From Symbiodinium kawagutii (Eukaryota; Sar; Dinophyceae; Suessiales; Symbiodiniaceae): a DNA stretch of 64,000 nt. The stretch covers positions 54,159 to 118,158 of the forward strand of contig VSDK01013708.1 in NCBI GenBank assembly GCA_009767595.1, given 5' to 3'. The translations under genes and the position numbers were made by a program. The notes under the pieces are model-generated. The model saw only the letters and a list, made by a program, of their open reading frames with translations. It was not told where the DNA came from and searched no databases. This document shows positions 1 through 12,370 of this stretch, in pieces (the stretch's first letter is position 1; each line of letters starts with the position of its first letter).

Positions 1-544
1 AATGACCGAAGGTGTTTCTTGTTCTGGACTTAGCAACCTTAGGTTAGAGAGGAAGTAAAAGACTTGACAGCAGCCTGGCCAGCAGCATTATTTGTGGGGC
101 GTCCATGATGTTGCACCCCGAAATTGGTCTTGGCATTTCTGGGGACGCCCTACAGACCTACGGCCATACCAAATACTAATACCAAAGGACAGAAAAATTG
201 TGCTTAGCCATGACTTTTTAGTTGGTGCTCCATGGGGCAAGTTCACAATTGTTTGAGTCGTGGTGTTGGAACATGTTCCGGTGTGTTTCAAACATGTTTC
301 CAAACTACGGCATCTTGGAATCCCAAACATGACCATTCCTTGTGATGTCAACTGGCGTATGCAATGCCTGACGAAACATTTAGCTCTGTACCCAATGGCC
401 CCATGCTTTCAAGTTGTGGATAGTGAAAACCATTATTCTTTGGCAAGACTTATGCAAGACGAAGCACTTTGCTGAGCTGAATGTCAGAGTAAGTCTTCAG
501 AATTGGCGACAGAACGAAAGTGGCTGGCGGCTAAACTGGCTCAG
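1..544. other. No gene recognised; probably intron or spacer upstream of folD copy 1
   Basis: I see no family match here. The first exon of folD copy 1 (the IDGKAIA segment that copy 2 has at about 5190) should lie upstream of 545. I could not find it in this stretch, so it is either left of the window or missing. Confidence 0.4.
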
Positions 545-3500
545 GACGAGTTAAGGGATAAGCATAGTGTCACACCTGGACTTGCGATGCTACTGGTGGG
601 GGACCGGCCAGATTCCCAGTCCTATGCTCGGAGGCCAAGAAAGCTCGGGTTCGATTCAGCGAATGTCTTTGGTTTGCTGCAGTTCTTTCTCTTCTAAGTT
701 GTGCTTCTATATAGCTTACGCTATTTGTTAACTTATGACCTATAATGTATCTAGTTGTGTACAGTTGTGGTACAGTTGCGGTAAAGTTGTGGTACATTGA
801 CAGCTGTCACAGCTCTTCCACTCACTTTTCAATAAGAGGGCAGAATTGTGACTGCGAAGGTCAAGAATAAGAAGAAGGCTGCCACAGAGGTGCAAACAAG
901 AGATCAGCCCTATCACCAGAAAAGATGAGAGCGGAAATAAGCTGAAGCCAGATCAGCAACAAGATGCTTAAGATTTATGGCGATTGTAGATGATTGTAGC
1001 CTGAAGCCAGCCATGGTTTCGCAGGTTGGCTTTCATGTTGTCGATGTCCACCTTCCTGACACTGTCACCCAGGAGGAGCCTTTGACATGAAATGGCAACC
1101 GAGATCACAAGATGTTGCAGCTAGCAGCTAGAGTTTTTAGTGATGGAATTACAGATCTTTGGTGAGTTGAGGCAAGGTCCTTTGTCCTTCAAGCTGAATC
1201 ATCTTAGGTCACATGATGGGCAACAGGGGCTCTGATACACATCCACGCCTAGGAACTCCTGGCAGAAGTTAAGAAACTCAATGATGACCCGCAGGTGCCG
1301 CGAAGTGCAGCCTTGGAAACTGTGACCAATTCTCACTTGCAAGTGCACGCAACTGGACGCAACTGGTTCACTGGGTATCACTTTGTGCAGGTTCACGGCA
1401 TCCTGGTGCAGCTGCCTTTGCCCGAGCACATCTCAGAAGCTGCCGTCCTCAAGAGCATTCGCGTGGACAAAGATGCGGATGGCTTTGCAGCCGAAAACGC
1501 TGCTCGACGCAAGGGAAGACTTCTCTAAGTTGACCTTGATTTCTGACCGGCAAATTGCCGAGGCAACCCCCCGAGCCCATTTTGATTTGTGAATCCCTAC
1601 AGTTTCTGTAGCTCTGATCACCGGTGACTTCTCAAGGTTGGTAACCTTTGTCTCAGAGGAGGTGATCCACCCATGGCCGTGACCTTCCTGCATGACCGTG
1701 TGTTGCACAACGTTGTAACGGATTCTGGTAAGACTTTTGATCATATCTGTATGATATACATAACATATACATTGTATAATATACATGATAAATACAGTAT
1801 ACTTTCATACAATAAATGTGCAGAATAGGTATAGGATGGTATAGGTTAGGGAAGAGCTTGGGAAGTGGGCTAGCGCGTCCGGTGGCCAGGTGCCCTGCAC
1901 TCCAGCAGGTTGTATAGAGCTGCTCCAGCGAAGCGGAGTCAACGTGGCTGGAAAGAGGGGCACCGTGCTGGGGAGGCCTGGCCGTGTGGTGGAGTGATGC
2001 TGGGAACCGTCATTAAGCACACTGTAAGTATACAGTATACTCAGCATATACTCAGCATATACTCAGTATACCATAGTTAGATTTATTCTTATACAAGTAC
2101 GTGTAAGTACACCATGATTACATATCATCATTCTAGATATGATCAAGCATTGCTTCACTTTTTTGCACCACATTCTTGGAAGCCCGGAGTGAGATGTGTT
2201 CAGTCAACCTGGTGAGAGAGGTATGTGAAAATACGCAGACCCGGGAAAGACGAAGACAGTCGATGTCTGTGGTGTCAGGTCGAATCTGAACGGGATGCCA
2301 ATGGCCCAACTACTCCTTTCCATGGATGCTACAGTCACGACCTGCCATTCCAAGACGGAGAATGTTGAGCAGTATTTGCGTAATGCTGACATAGCCTCTT
2401 GGCGAATCTCTCTTGCAGGGGGAAGGTTTCAGAGAAGAAAAGAGAGAGAAGAAGAGAGTAGAAGAGAGAGGCAGAGAGAGAAGAAGAGAGAGAAGAAGAG
2501 AGAGGGATAGAGTGCGCTTCTTAGAGTCTTAGAGCGACGAGAGATCGTTGCAATGCCCAAGGTTGTAGTTGCAATTGGTCAAGCAGAATTTGTGCGCTTA
2601 TGCCTTAGTTCACACCTGGAAGGAGTCGTGACTGTGTCTGTTCAATTTCTGGGGTACCCGAGAAGTGTAGGAGTGGTACTTTGGAACAAAACGAAGCAAT
2701 TTGAGAGGTGAGCAGTTTATGGAAGATTTTGTGCAATTGCGAAGATTTGATTGCCTAAGAATGAACGCCTCGGCAGCACGTGCTGCAGCTTGATGGCTAC
2801 CCTATCTAAGCAAAGCCCTTTCCAAGGTGGAGCATGGCTGAAGCCTGGCTGTGTTGTCATTGATGTTGGTATCAACTCAGTGTCTCGGCAGAAATGATTC
2901 AGCTGTTCTTGTGCAGCTGGGATCAGCTGGGACAGACATTTGGAACATTTGTTCTGACACAGATTGATGATGACACGAAGAAAGCGGGCTACCGCCTTGC
3001 CCGGAGCTGAGAGGAGGTGGAGCACTGACCGAAACCGGGGTCAATGTCTGCCCTGAAGCCGCCACCGTCCAAGGTCGGTGATGTCAAGTTCGATGAAGCG
3101 GTGGGAGTAGCTCGGCAGAATGGAATTTCTGTTTGGACAAAGTTCCCGACCCCATGAACTCCATGAACTCCATGTGAGTTCCATATGAATTCCGGACTGA
3201 ATCGGGCAATGCAAAACCACTCAATAGGATATGGAACCAAACTGGCTCATCAACTCCTTTACTCTTGCGAAATTCAAGGAGTCACGGTTTTGTCTGCTCG
3301 CGAGGAGCATCCAAATTTGTAGTTCATTCAGTTTTTCTGCAAACAAAAGTATTGCTTTGGATCTGGTTTCTTTTGTGATTCTGACTGAGGTAGCTTCGGC
3401 AATCACCCCCGTCCCCGGTGGTGTTGGTCCAATGACTATTGTGCCTGTCTCAGCTTGCCAAAGAGGGCCAAACTGGTACCTTCGATCACTTGTGGATGCC

Positions 3501-3670
3501 TTGACTGTGAACAATTCCATGTGACCTTTTCGATGCAATAACAGCTAACAAGTGTTTTCAATGGCGGCAAGGCCATGCTTCTGCGAAACACTTTGAGCCT
3601 TGCACGGCAGAGTGCTGGCCTTGCCCGCTTGCCCCTGCGCAGAGACGTTCCAGTGGTGGAGCCACAGTAG
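545..3670 (+). CDS. folD: Methylenetetrahydrofolate dehydrogenase/cyclohydrolase, copy 1 (5' exon not found)
   Basis: The bifunctional FolD/MTHFD enzyme interconverts 5,10-methylene-THF, 5,10-methenyl-THF and 10-formyl-THF using NADP. Phase-consistent exons: 545-625, 860-889, 1025-1075, 1253-1294, 1391-1498, 1637-1678, 1890-1975, 2279-2393, 2562-2595, 2827-2879, 2963-2998, 3074-3106, 3390-3440 and 3572-3670 (TAG stop). Joined, they read through [18 protein letters not shown], the Y-V-x-N-K segment holding the catalytic Lys, [29 protein letters not shown], a GRSNLNGMP nucleotide loop, [26 protein letters not shown] and AMLLRNTL, in FolD order. The nucleotide loop is normally GxSNIVG; copy 1 has LN for IV. 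Several donors are GC (626, 1499, 1976, 2394, 2596, 2999) and one is GA (1076). Exon 2827-2879 appears to carry one extra Ser codon compared with copy 2. No frameshift or internal stop was seen. Exon edges are my inference from family alignment and phase. Confidence 0.9.
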
Positions 3671-5126
3671 GGTTGAATGCTGTTTTGTCGTCCCAACGTC
3701 GGACGCTGATTTCAAGCTTGGTCTACAAAGGGAGCATCACATGCTGAAACATGCTTCAATATTGAGAGGAAAACTGGAACAGGCCAGATGTTTGTCGGCA
3801 TTCTAGTCATAGCCATGAAGTGTCACTTACTTGTTGACCAAGTGATCAATTCTTTTGAAACTTCGAACATGTTGTGCAAAATCTACTGACACGCACTTTT
3901 GTGACAGTGACTGGAAGTCACCTTGCAGCAGATGTTGAAAGCAGGATTGGCATTTAACAACTCTCTTTCAGCCAATCTAAGCATTTGTACTATCTGAAAC
4001 TGATATACTGCATGCTCTGATCAAAACATCTGCTGCTAGGCTTTAGGATTTCCTGCTTGCGTTCAACTGCAAGATCCACTGACTAGGTCACGAATTCATC
4101 TCGAGTTGCACTTCGGTCTCCCCAGCAGTCTTTCACTATCAATACATCATTCATATTCATTCATCAGGTTCTGAGAAACCAATGCCTTGGAGTCATTTTC
4201 ATTGTTGCAATTTAGTGGTTCGGATTCAAATTAAAGGGCGATGGGACCAACGGCAATGATAGCATCGGTATTTCTTTCATTCAGAACAACTCAGCAGTTC
4301 AACAACAGCGTCTCAGGAAATTCTGATGCTGAGATTTTGGAATGGTAAGTGATTTCAGATCCTGCAGTTCTGCCTGCAAGTTTAGACCTGTCGTCGCTGG
4401 TGGTTTCGGATTGGCAACATGTCTCAGAAACACCGAGCAAGCTTGTGTCAAACAAAAAATTGAACTTTGGTGGATTTGCAAGGGTCGGATTTTCTCTCAC
4501 TGCAAACTTTGCGCCCAATGACGGCACCATGAAAAGTAGAGCCTCATACAAACCGGTCCGGATTTGAGATGTGCTTTCGCTGTCCGCAGCTGTTGGGTTG
4601 TAACCCTGAAATTTGCGCTTTGCGAGGCCCACAAGACTTCAAGGAATTCAAACCCAAAGTGTCAAAGTATGCCATCTTCAACCATCTTCGATCTTCAGTT
4701 GAATTGCCACCTTCAATGACAAAGCTGATCCCGTGGCATGGAGCAAGGCCACTTTGAAACTCCAAGGCTAATCCAGCTTCGAAAACCCTCGGACACTGTT
4801 GACATGTGGTTGCAATTTTGCTCCTTGGCGACCATTAGGACAGTCTGTTCAGCCAAAGCTGCAGTGCTATGGCACGTGTGATTGCCGCCTCTGCGTGCGG
4901 CGCAGTTGTTGCCTTGGGCCTTTCCAAACTTTTGAAGGGCAAAGCAGAGGCGTTCTGAGTGTCCTCAAAGCATCTTGATCACTTCTTCTGAAGCAAACCT
5001 TGCAGGACTTTTTCCTTTTCCTACGTGAGATACTGGTAGATACTGGTAGATACTGGTAGATGGATATGTACTGATATGTACATAGATCTGTAGATAGATA
5101 TCGGTGAATATAGGTGTGGTAGATGT
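3671..5126. other. Spacer between the two folD copies
   Basis: No coding family was recognised. The stretch holds the 3' flank of copy 1 and, at about 5031-5062, a short tandem repeat of TACTGGTAGA followed by AT-rich ATAGAT/GATATG sequence just before the copy 2 first exon. No inverted promoter arrangement or RNA gene is evident. Confidence 0.4.
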
Positions 5127-8100
5127 ATGCTCACCCGATGCAGTCGTTTGGAGGCCCGACAAGTCGCCGCACCGATCGACACCAAGCCTATCGATGGCAA
5201 GGCCATTGCCGCTCAGGCCAGGAGTTTTGCTGGCACTAGCTACGGAAAGTATTTCCTGTATACACTGTTTATAAGATTACTGTAGGTACGTATAGTATAA
5301 GATGCTCTATAAGGAGTATTTACATACTCTATAAGATTCTACAAGTATATAATATAATCATACAGAGTCATGCATAGTGCATCAAGAAGGATCACAAGAT
5401 TCAAAAGCCGTTCATATGGTCTTCAAGAGGATTCGTAGAGCTAGGTGCGAGGGGAGATCAAACAGTCCACTGTCGAAATCTCAGAAAGCATCTCTTGAGC
5501 TGCAATTTCTTGAAATGCTGCGTTAGAAAAGGATGGTATTTCTTCCAATCACAACAACTAGCATGACAGCAAGCAGGACAGTTGATGGAGTGGATGGCCT
5601 GACAAAGAATTGCTGGTGGCTTGACATCCAACATCTCGCAGCTGAGGCAGAGTTGAAAGCTGCTCACGACATCACCCCTGGCCTGGCAGTCATTCTGGTG
5701 GGCTCACGGAAAGATTCGCAGTCCTACGCCGGGATTCCTGGCAGGGCTTTGGGCGGCAAACATCCGTGAACAACTCGGTGGAGACATGACATAATAGCAA
5801 GGGCATAAAACCATAATGGTCATGGTGCTATATAAGTGCCAGTAATAGCTAAAAACCAGGAAGATAAAAGACATGGATGTCACATGCTAAGGTGAGGAAC
5901 AAGAAAAAGGCAGCCGAGGAGGCAGCTTGAAATTCACTTTACAGCGAGTCTAAAGTTTAATGATGTTTGACAATGTTTGATGTCAAATTTGTTTCCCTCA
6001 ACCTGGGCCTTTGGAACACTGTAAACATGCGCGGCTGCCTTCTGAAGAGGTTGGCTTCCATACTGTTGACATCGTGTTGCCAGAGACAGTCTCCCAAGAG
6101 GAGCAACTTGGAAACAGTCCGCTCAAAGAGAGTGAGCCAAACTTGGTTCGGAATTAAGTTGGCTTTTGAGTTACTCGGTGTGAAAGCAATAGTTTATACT
6201 GCGGAGTGTGAAGACTTCTATTCAGTTTGCTTCGACTGCTTCTGATCGGATGGTGCAGGGATTCGGTCTCCCATTGTTTTTCTTGGCACAACCTATGGAG
6301 TATTGCAGTTGCTGGCGCCTCTGCTAGTTGCATATTCTGGTTTGAAACAAGTGTTCCAAAACTTGTGATTACAGTGGCTTCCACCAGACAATGAAAAAGG
6401 GATGTCGTTTGCTTTGAAACATTTTTTCTCGTTCGTATTTGCTTGAGGAAAAAAGGAAAGCATGTCCACAAATATGCCCAGAGATGTATGAGCACCACGC
6501 ACGATGTGTGAAAGTGTCGCCTCCAGGAGTTGTTGTCGGAGTTGGAAAAGCTTAACCAAGATCCCAAGGTGGGGAGCTGTCACCACTCGTGGAAGGTTAG
6601 CTGTGAATTGCCTTGACAGCTTAATGAGCTGCTGTCTCCACAAATCCCCTAGAAACTGCTGAGTGAGTGACTGAAGACCGCCATGCTTGAGCAAACAGAT
6701 TCTCTGGGTTGTTGCTGTGTGTGGTCAAAGAGTTTCAGATTTTCAAGTATGTCTGACAAGGTGCAAGGGACTTGAATGCTTTTTCGGTGCACTGTGTTGG
6801 ACTCAAAAATATGGGAAACAAGGCTGCTTGCGTGCTCCCCGACAGGTGCACGCTATCCTGGTTCAATTGCCTCTTCCAGAGCACATTGATGCTCCCTTAG
6901 TGCTCAGCAAGATCAGGGTGGACAAGGACCAACGCAGACCAACCCCATTGAAGTCTCAAGTTCTCGAAACCCGCCGAAACCAAGTACATTGCATTTAATG
7001 CTTCATGCTGTGTGATCATGTGTATGCCATTCTTTTCCATGTCATTACTTGCAAATAACATTGCAAGCAGGATGCTGATGGCTTCTCAGCTGAAAACGTC
7101 TCTTGGCAGGGTCGGGTTTCAGATGGGCCTGTCCACAACTTGTTCAGTAGCAAAAACTAATAGGTTCTCCATGGAACGTGATCACTATGAAGTGGCTTCG
7201 GGGCCCGAAAATTCTTTCTATGGTAATTGACAGGCTCTGTCCCACAAATAGACTCTCTCTACCTGGCCTTCAGACCTTCATAAGGTCGGCAACCTATGTA
7301 TGAAGGGAGGATTTCCACCACTCGCTGCACTGATCTGAGTTTTCCGCTTGCAGAGCACACATGAACACATGAAGTTATCTCATGCAGTGACAGTAGCATT
7401 CCGATTTTCTTAGTACGTTAGGAAAGTGTGCAACTTCAGCTTGATCTTTTTGGATCTTTGTCAGTCCCCTTGGGAGTGGTTCCTACCACACTCCTTTGGC
7501 AAACTCCCAAGGTTCCTTGTACACCAGCAGGTTGCGTTGAACTGCTTCAACGCAGCGGCGCAGAAGTTGCTGGCAAGAATGTCGTTGTGCTGGGAAGGTT
7601 CCAAGTGAAACTGCCAAACTGAAATGATAAGTGAATGTATGATTCTGAATAGAATCACATGAATCACTATATCATGAGATCGAATTAGTGGATGTGGTTT
7701 CAGAACTCATCCAATATTATGTAATTGACTGCTCCAAGTCTAGATTCCACGCTCTTCTTGGATTCCATGGCATGCAGGTCCAACATTGTGGGCATGCCCG
7801 TGTCGCAAATCCTGCAATCCATGGATGCCACCGTGACGGTGTGCCACTCTCGCACAAAAGACATGGTTTCGTACCTCCGAAATGCTGATATTGCCAGAGG
7901 CCTAAGAGTCTTCAGACAAGACTAGCATCCAAATCCTTCAGTCTCCTTCAGTCTCTTATTTTGATGTCAAGAGTTGCAGAATCATCACCCCGAGATGAAG
8001 ATGTGACACATACTGGAAGAGCTTCCACGATGATACTGCAGCGAATTTGAGGTCATTGCTGCTCTCGGAAAAGCAGAGTTTGTTCGTGGTCTCCTTATTG

Positions 8101-9400
8101 GTACCTGTTGAAATGGATCCAGGATGCAAGAGCATGCCATCAGTTCTGAAGGGTCAGAATTCTGCTTGAGAGCTGGTCGTTGGAACATTCACAGGCTGTG
8201 TTGCAACTTCAGCCTTGCAGGTGGTGAGTGGCTGAAGCCTGGATGTGTTGTGATTGACGTTGGTATCAATGCAGCTTCTCGACGATCTACGGGATCAGGG
8301 ATGTGTGGGAAGACCATCAGCTTGGACAATTCGCTTCACAAAATGCCGCGTCAGTTCGTCTGTATCCAATTCTTTGGAGTATCACAGTGCTTCCTCCAGC
8401 ATCTCCAGTTTCCCGTTGGTTCGGTGCCCGTTGGTTCGCCACGGCAAGGTTGATGATCCGACCAAAAAGTTGGGCTACCGTCTGGTCCGGAGACCTAGCC
8501 ACGAGCTGCAGGGACAAATGAAGCTACGGCACCAAGCCATAGATTCCTCACAGACTCATGGACAACCACTGCTTGTAGGATTTACATATTATTTGAGATA
8601 TAGAGGACCTAGGGTTTTTCTTGATACTATCATTCTGATAGGCAAGATGCTGAAGTGAGGAAAGACTGGAATTTCTTTCGGTGAGGGTTGCGTTGCGAGT
8701 ACTACTGCATTGCATACGCCACCAAGCTGAGGTGGGTGACGTCAATTTCAAAGAGGCTCAGGGGGTGGCTTGGCTGGAAGACTAGAGAGCTCATGTCAAT
8801 GATGTCATTACGAATTCGAAACCAGGTCACACAGAAATTGAGGTATGCAGACCTTTGGGACTCTAGAATCAAAGACACATCAATGTTAGTCACGAATCTA
8901 AATTTTAATCAAGTGCAACAAAAACATATCATTTTTAAACTTTCTGAAAATCAATTTGCCAATTTCCCAGTGACCTGAACCAAGGTTGCATCCCTCATCA
9001 CTCCAGTGCCTGGAGGAGTGGGCCCTATGACCATTGTACGGAACCCAGAAGCACCAAACCCCGCTTGGTTGATGAGCGTCTCAAGCCTCCTGGTAAGTGT
9101 TACATGGTATACCAAGTATCATCCATTGCGAGAAGTGTTTTTGTAAAACCAAGCATTATTGACGAAAAGCTCTTTGGCCAAGACTCAAATAGCTTTGCCA
9201 TGCGTTGCGAATAGTGGAACTCTGAATGTGAGAGATTCCAAACTGAGGCAATGCTCCTGAAGAATACCTTGAACTTGGCGCGTCACAGCATTCACTTGCC
9301 GCGAATTCCACTGCGCCGACAAGTTTCCCCAACTGGAGAACCAGTTCCAACAGTTGCACAGGCCGGATGTGGGTTTGTCAACGAATGCCCAACCACTTAG
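5127..9400 (+). CDS. folD: Methylenetetrahydrofolate dehydrogenase/cyclohydrolase, copy 2
   Basis: Tandem second copy of the gene at 545-3670, same strand, about 5 kb downstream. Exons: about 5127-5216 ([10 protein letters not shown]), 5647-5727, 5892-5921, 6050-6100, 6527-6568, 6846-6926, 7071-7097, 7285-7326, 7512-7597, 7778-7892, 8052-8085, 8221-8270, 8449-8484, 8732-8764, 8985-9035 and 9248-9400 (TAG stop). The joined product holds [25 protein letters not shown] with the catalytic Lys, [31 protein letters not shown], a canonical [13 protein letters not shown] loop, [26 protein letters not shown] and AMLLKNTL, then an Arg/Pro-rich tail. The ATG at 5127 is the first in-frame Met of the first recognisable exon, but the true start could lie in an earlier exon. 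Donors are mixed GT, GC (5217, 5728, 5922, 7327, 7893, 8271) and GA (6101, 6927). One intron, 6927-7070, is absent from copy 1. Divergence from copy 1 is moderate, so the duplication is not very recent. Confidence 0.9.
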
Positions 9401-10275
9401 CAGACATCATTTGTCCGACTACTTCAGGGTCAACCACTATGGAATTGTATGGAATTGTTGATTTAGTATGTTTAGTTGTTCCTCCACGGTCGCTGGATTC
9501 AGTGGAAGACAGGAGCCCATGGTGGAATAATATCCAAACGATCCATGATGAGGTCAAAATTGTGTGGAAAGTTGCAGCTGCTCTCGTTTTTGCCTTTTGT
9601 CCAAACCTCTGATGGGGTGCGATTCATGTCGCTGCCAGGGTGGGATTCAGCTGCCAAAGAATGAACCTTTGACAGTGGTCATGTGTTGCAAGGACACCTG
9701 AGGGTTTGCAACGAAAGGATTCTCAACGTGTTTGAGAGCAGAGATGACACTTGACACGGGTGATGCTCGCCCATAGCACCATTGTATGCAACAGGCAACA
9801 ACTTAATGTCACAGAAGGCATCTGAGCTGTTTGCTGACTGTTGCCGCTGAATGTTTGGTAGTTGTTCGCATGACATCCCGCTCGCAGCTCTTTTTGCGTG
9901 CATCCACTTTCATGCCTGCTGGAAGAGACCAAGCTTCTAGAGATTTGGGGCTCCAAGCATAGATTGCGCAACGACAATGGCAACATGGTAAAGCACCTAA
10001 GTTTTCTGGGTCTTGTTTGTATTTGCTTTCACCTGAAGTGAGTTTCCAAGAGCATTGACGACTCTTTCCTGGTCTTATTTCAAGGAACTGAACAGATTAG
10101 CTGATGCTAGGAACAGGGACTTTCATTTGGTTGGTTGCTGTAACATTCATAGCATTGATCAGTGATCAGTTGGCGCATGCTATTGTGTATGTATTTGTTT
10201 GCAAACTAAGTTATGTATGTATGTCTTATGTCAACGTATTCTCTTGACTTCTCATGACCAAATGGGAACGATCGC
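9401..10275. other. No gene recognised
   Basis: Downstream flank of folD copy 2. No family match, RNA gene or notable repeat was seen. The open frames here are short and lack protein-like composition. Confidence 0.35.
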
Positions 10276-12370
10276 TGTAGGATGCTGAAAGCATTTGGAA
10301 AGCCCCACAGCAAGCTGAAGCGCTGCGGTGCAAGATTCAGGAGCATGGGACTGCGTTGCGCTTACTTCACTTATCAAAGATAACGATTTTGAAGAAGTGG
10401 ACAATTCTGGAAATCTGAGACTGTGGCTTGCAAAAGTTCCCGTCGTTTTGTCAGGTTTGAAAACATTCTTTGGTTTGCTGCAAAATTGAGGTAAGACTGA
10501 AATGTTTCCACTCTATTTGGTGCTGCTTGATGGACTTGTACTTGGCAACAGAGGGTCAACAGCTTCACATCTCAAACCTATCGCACTGCTCTCTTGGCAA
10601 AGAATGAGGGCTGTTCTACTGGTCTTTGTAGTACTAATAGGATCAGGCCATCAGATGAGCAGATAGCATTCTGTGCAGCTCACAAACTGTACGGATGGAC
10701 ACGCTTTTGGTTGGTGACCACCAGTGGTTGGGTACCATTCCTGGGAACCATTCATGCTGCAGTTGATGGCTTCCCTTTTGGCCCGAGGAGCTCACCAAAT
10801 GCGGCATGCCACCAGCTTTGACACTTGAGGCAGCTGGTGTTTCAATTTCAGCTGAGAGATCTTTCTCTGCAGAGAAAGTTGCAATATTCATTGCCAGATT
10901 GCTCCAGGATTCAGGGAATGACCCTGGTGAATGAACAGGGTGTGAAAAAAAAGGTGATTTCCTGCCAGAAATGGCACTCCTCTATGAATTCAATTAATCA
11001 ATAAGGCAGGGTCCAGGGGCTTGTTAATCCTGGGTTACTTCAAAAGACATGTGATGCATCTTCTGTCATAGCAGGTGGCTAGACTCACAGTGACTCCTAG
11101 TGCCCTGAACCCTCTTTCAGCTCCTGACCAGACTGGCAATGGACCTGCTGTGTCCGTGGTCTCCCTGGAGACCAAGCAGGTAGGGAGAGCAGTTCATAAA
11201 TTTGCAAAAAACCAACCAGATACATCCAGACATCCAGATACTTTCTGGAATTTCTTTGTTTTCCAGCTCACAGGTCTGCAGAATCCACATTTTCCATTTG
11301 CTTTTCCTGGAAGTACGAGCTGTCTCGCTGTGGCAGACGGAGGTGCTTTGTTCCGGTGGGAGCACAGGGGAGGTGATCGCGGCTCTCAGTGCAGGCGGTA
11401 CAAAAGCGCAGGCCGGGCAGTGCCATGAAGCCAAAGTGCCTAAAGTCAGGTTTTCATTCCCTCTTCCGCCTCCTCCATGCTGCTTGAAATCTCAATGCCC
11501 ATTAAGCACACACCATTGCATGCGACTTGCGCATGTATTCACATGGGTTTGTGCTCATGTATTCACTTCAGTCTGCAAGCATTTTCAACAGCTGCTAGGC
11601 CCCTCCTACGAATGGCCATGTGAAACTGCCGAAGGGCCAACTAGCGGTGGTAGCTGGCTGCAGCGGTGATATGTGGGAGGCATCCAGGGGAAAGGGGGCA
11701 AAGTAGAGATTGTAGTCATGCTTCATGATTTGAATAGACAGAGACAGAGAGAATGAAGACACAAAGACAGAGACTTTAAGGCTCCTGTAAATTCAATGAA
11801 AATTCAATGATACAAGCTATTTTAAGTACGTACTTCAAAACAGAATGCTTCGTGTCTGGTAATACTTTCCTTTTCGAACCCGGCGTGCAGGTGGCACTGG
11901 CAGCCGGAAGATTGAGAGAGAAGATCAAGGACAAGCCCTACTCATATCAAATAGAATTGAGCACAGACATGGCGACAAAAAGAGAAACTATGCCGGTTGC
12001 AATTGCTGGCTGCTAGCATTCGTGCTTTGCAAGAATTCTCGGATGCTTCTTTGTGACAGGGATTCACCATCTACAGATGTCTACGGTGCTTTTGTTGAGT
12101 TTTTCATATTGGAGTGGCTACATCATATTTACATATAATTAGCAACTCCTAACAAAATTCACATAAGATTTACATTGTACATATTTTCATTTGATGATTC
12201 TTTTCCTTTCTCCTTTCCTCCCAGGAGCTGTCTGGCATGGCGACCTTGCCAGCTCTGGTCTTGGATCGTCACCAGAAGGACATGTCGATTGTGAAGATGG
12301 GCAAGGACGCTGAACTGGGCAAGACATCAAGATCCGTCGCATCGGTTGCAAGACAGTGATGTGCAAGGTG
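10276..12370 (+). CDS. Exons of an unrecognised protein
   Basis: Several stretches look coding because they follow an AG|G acceptor and have protein-like composition, but I cannot name the family. They are at about 10287-10370 (DAESIWKAPQQAEALRCKIQ, helical), 10828-10910 (LTLEAAGVSISAERSFSAEK), 11074-11180 (starts VARLTVTPSALNPL and ends at a GTAGGG donor), 11325-11430 (TEVLCSGGSTGEVIAALSAG), 11891-11960 (VALAAGRLREKIKDKPYSYQ) and 12226-12370 (ELSGMATLPALVLDRHQKDM). In the last one the reading frame seems to change near 12325, from SIVKMGKDAELGK to IKIRRIGCKTVMCK. That could be a tiny intron or an indel. These may belong to the same gene as the PDZ exons downstream, but I could not prove the link. 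Confidence 0.4.
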
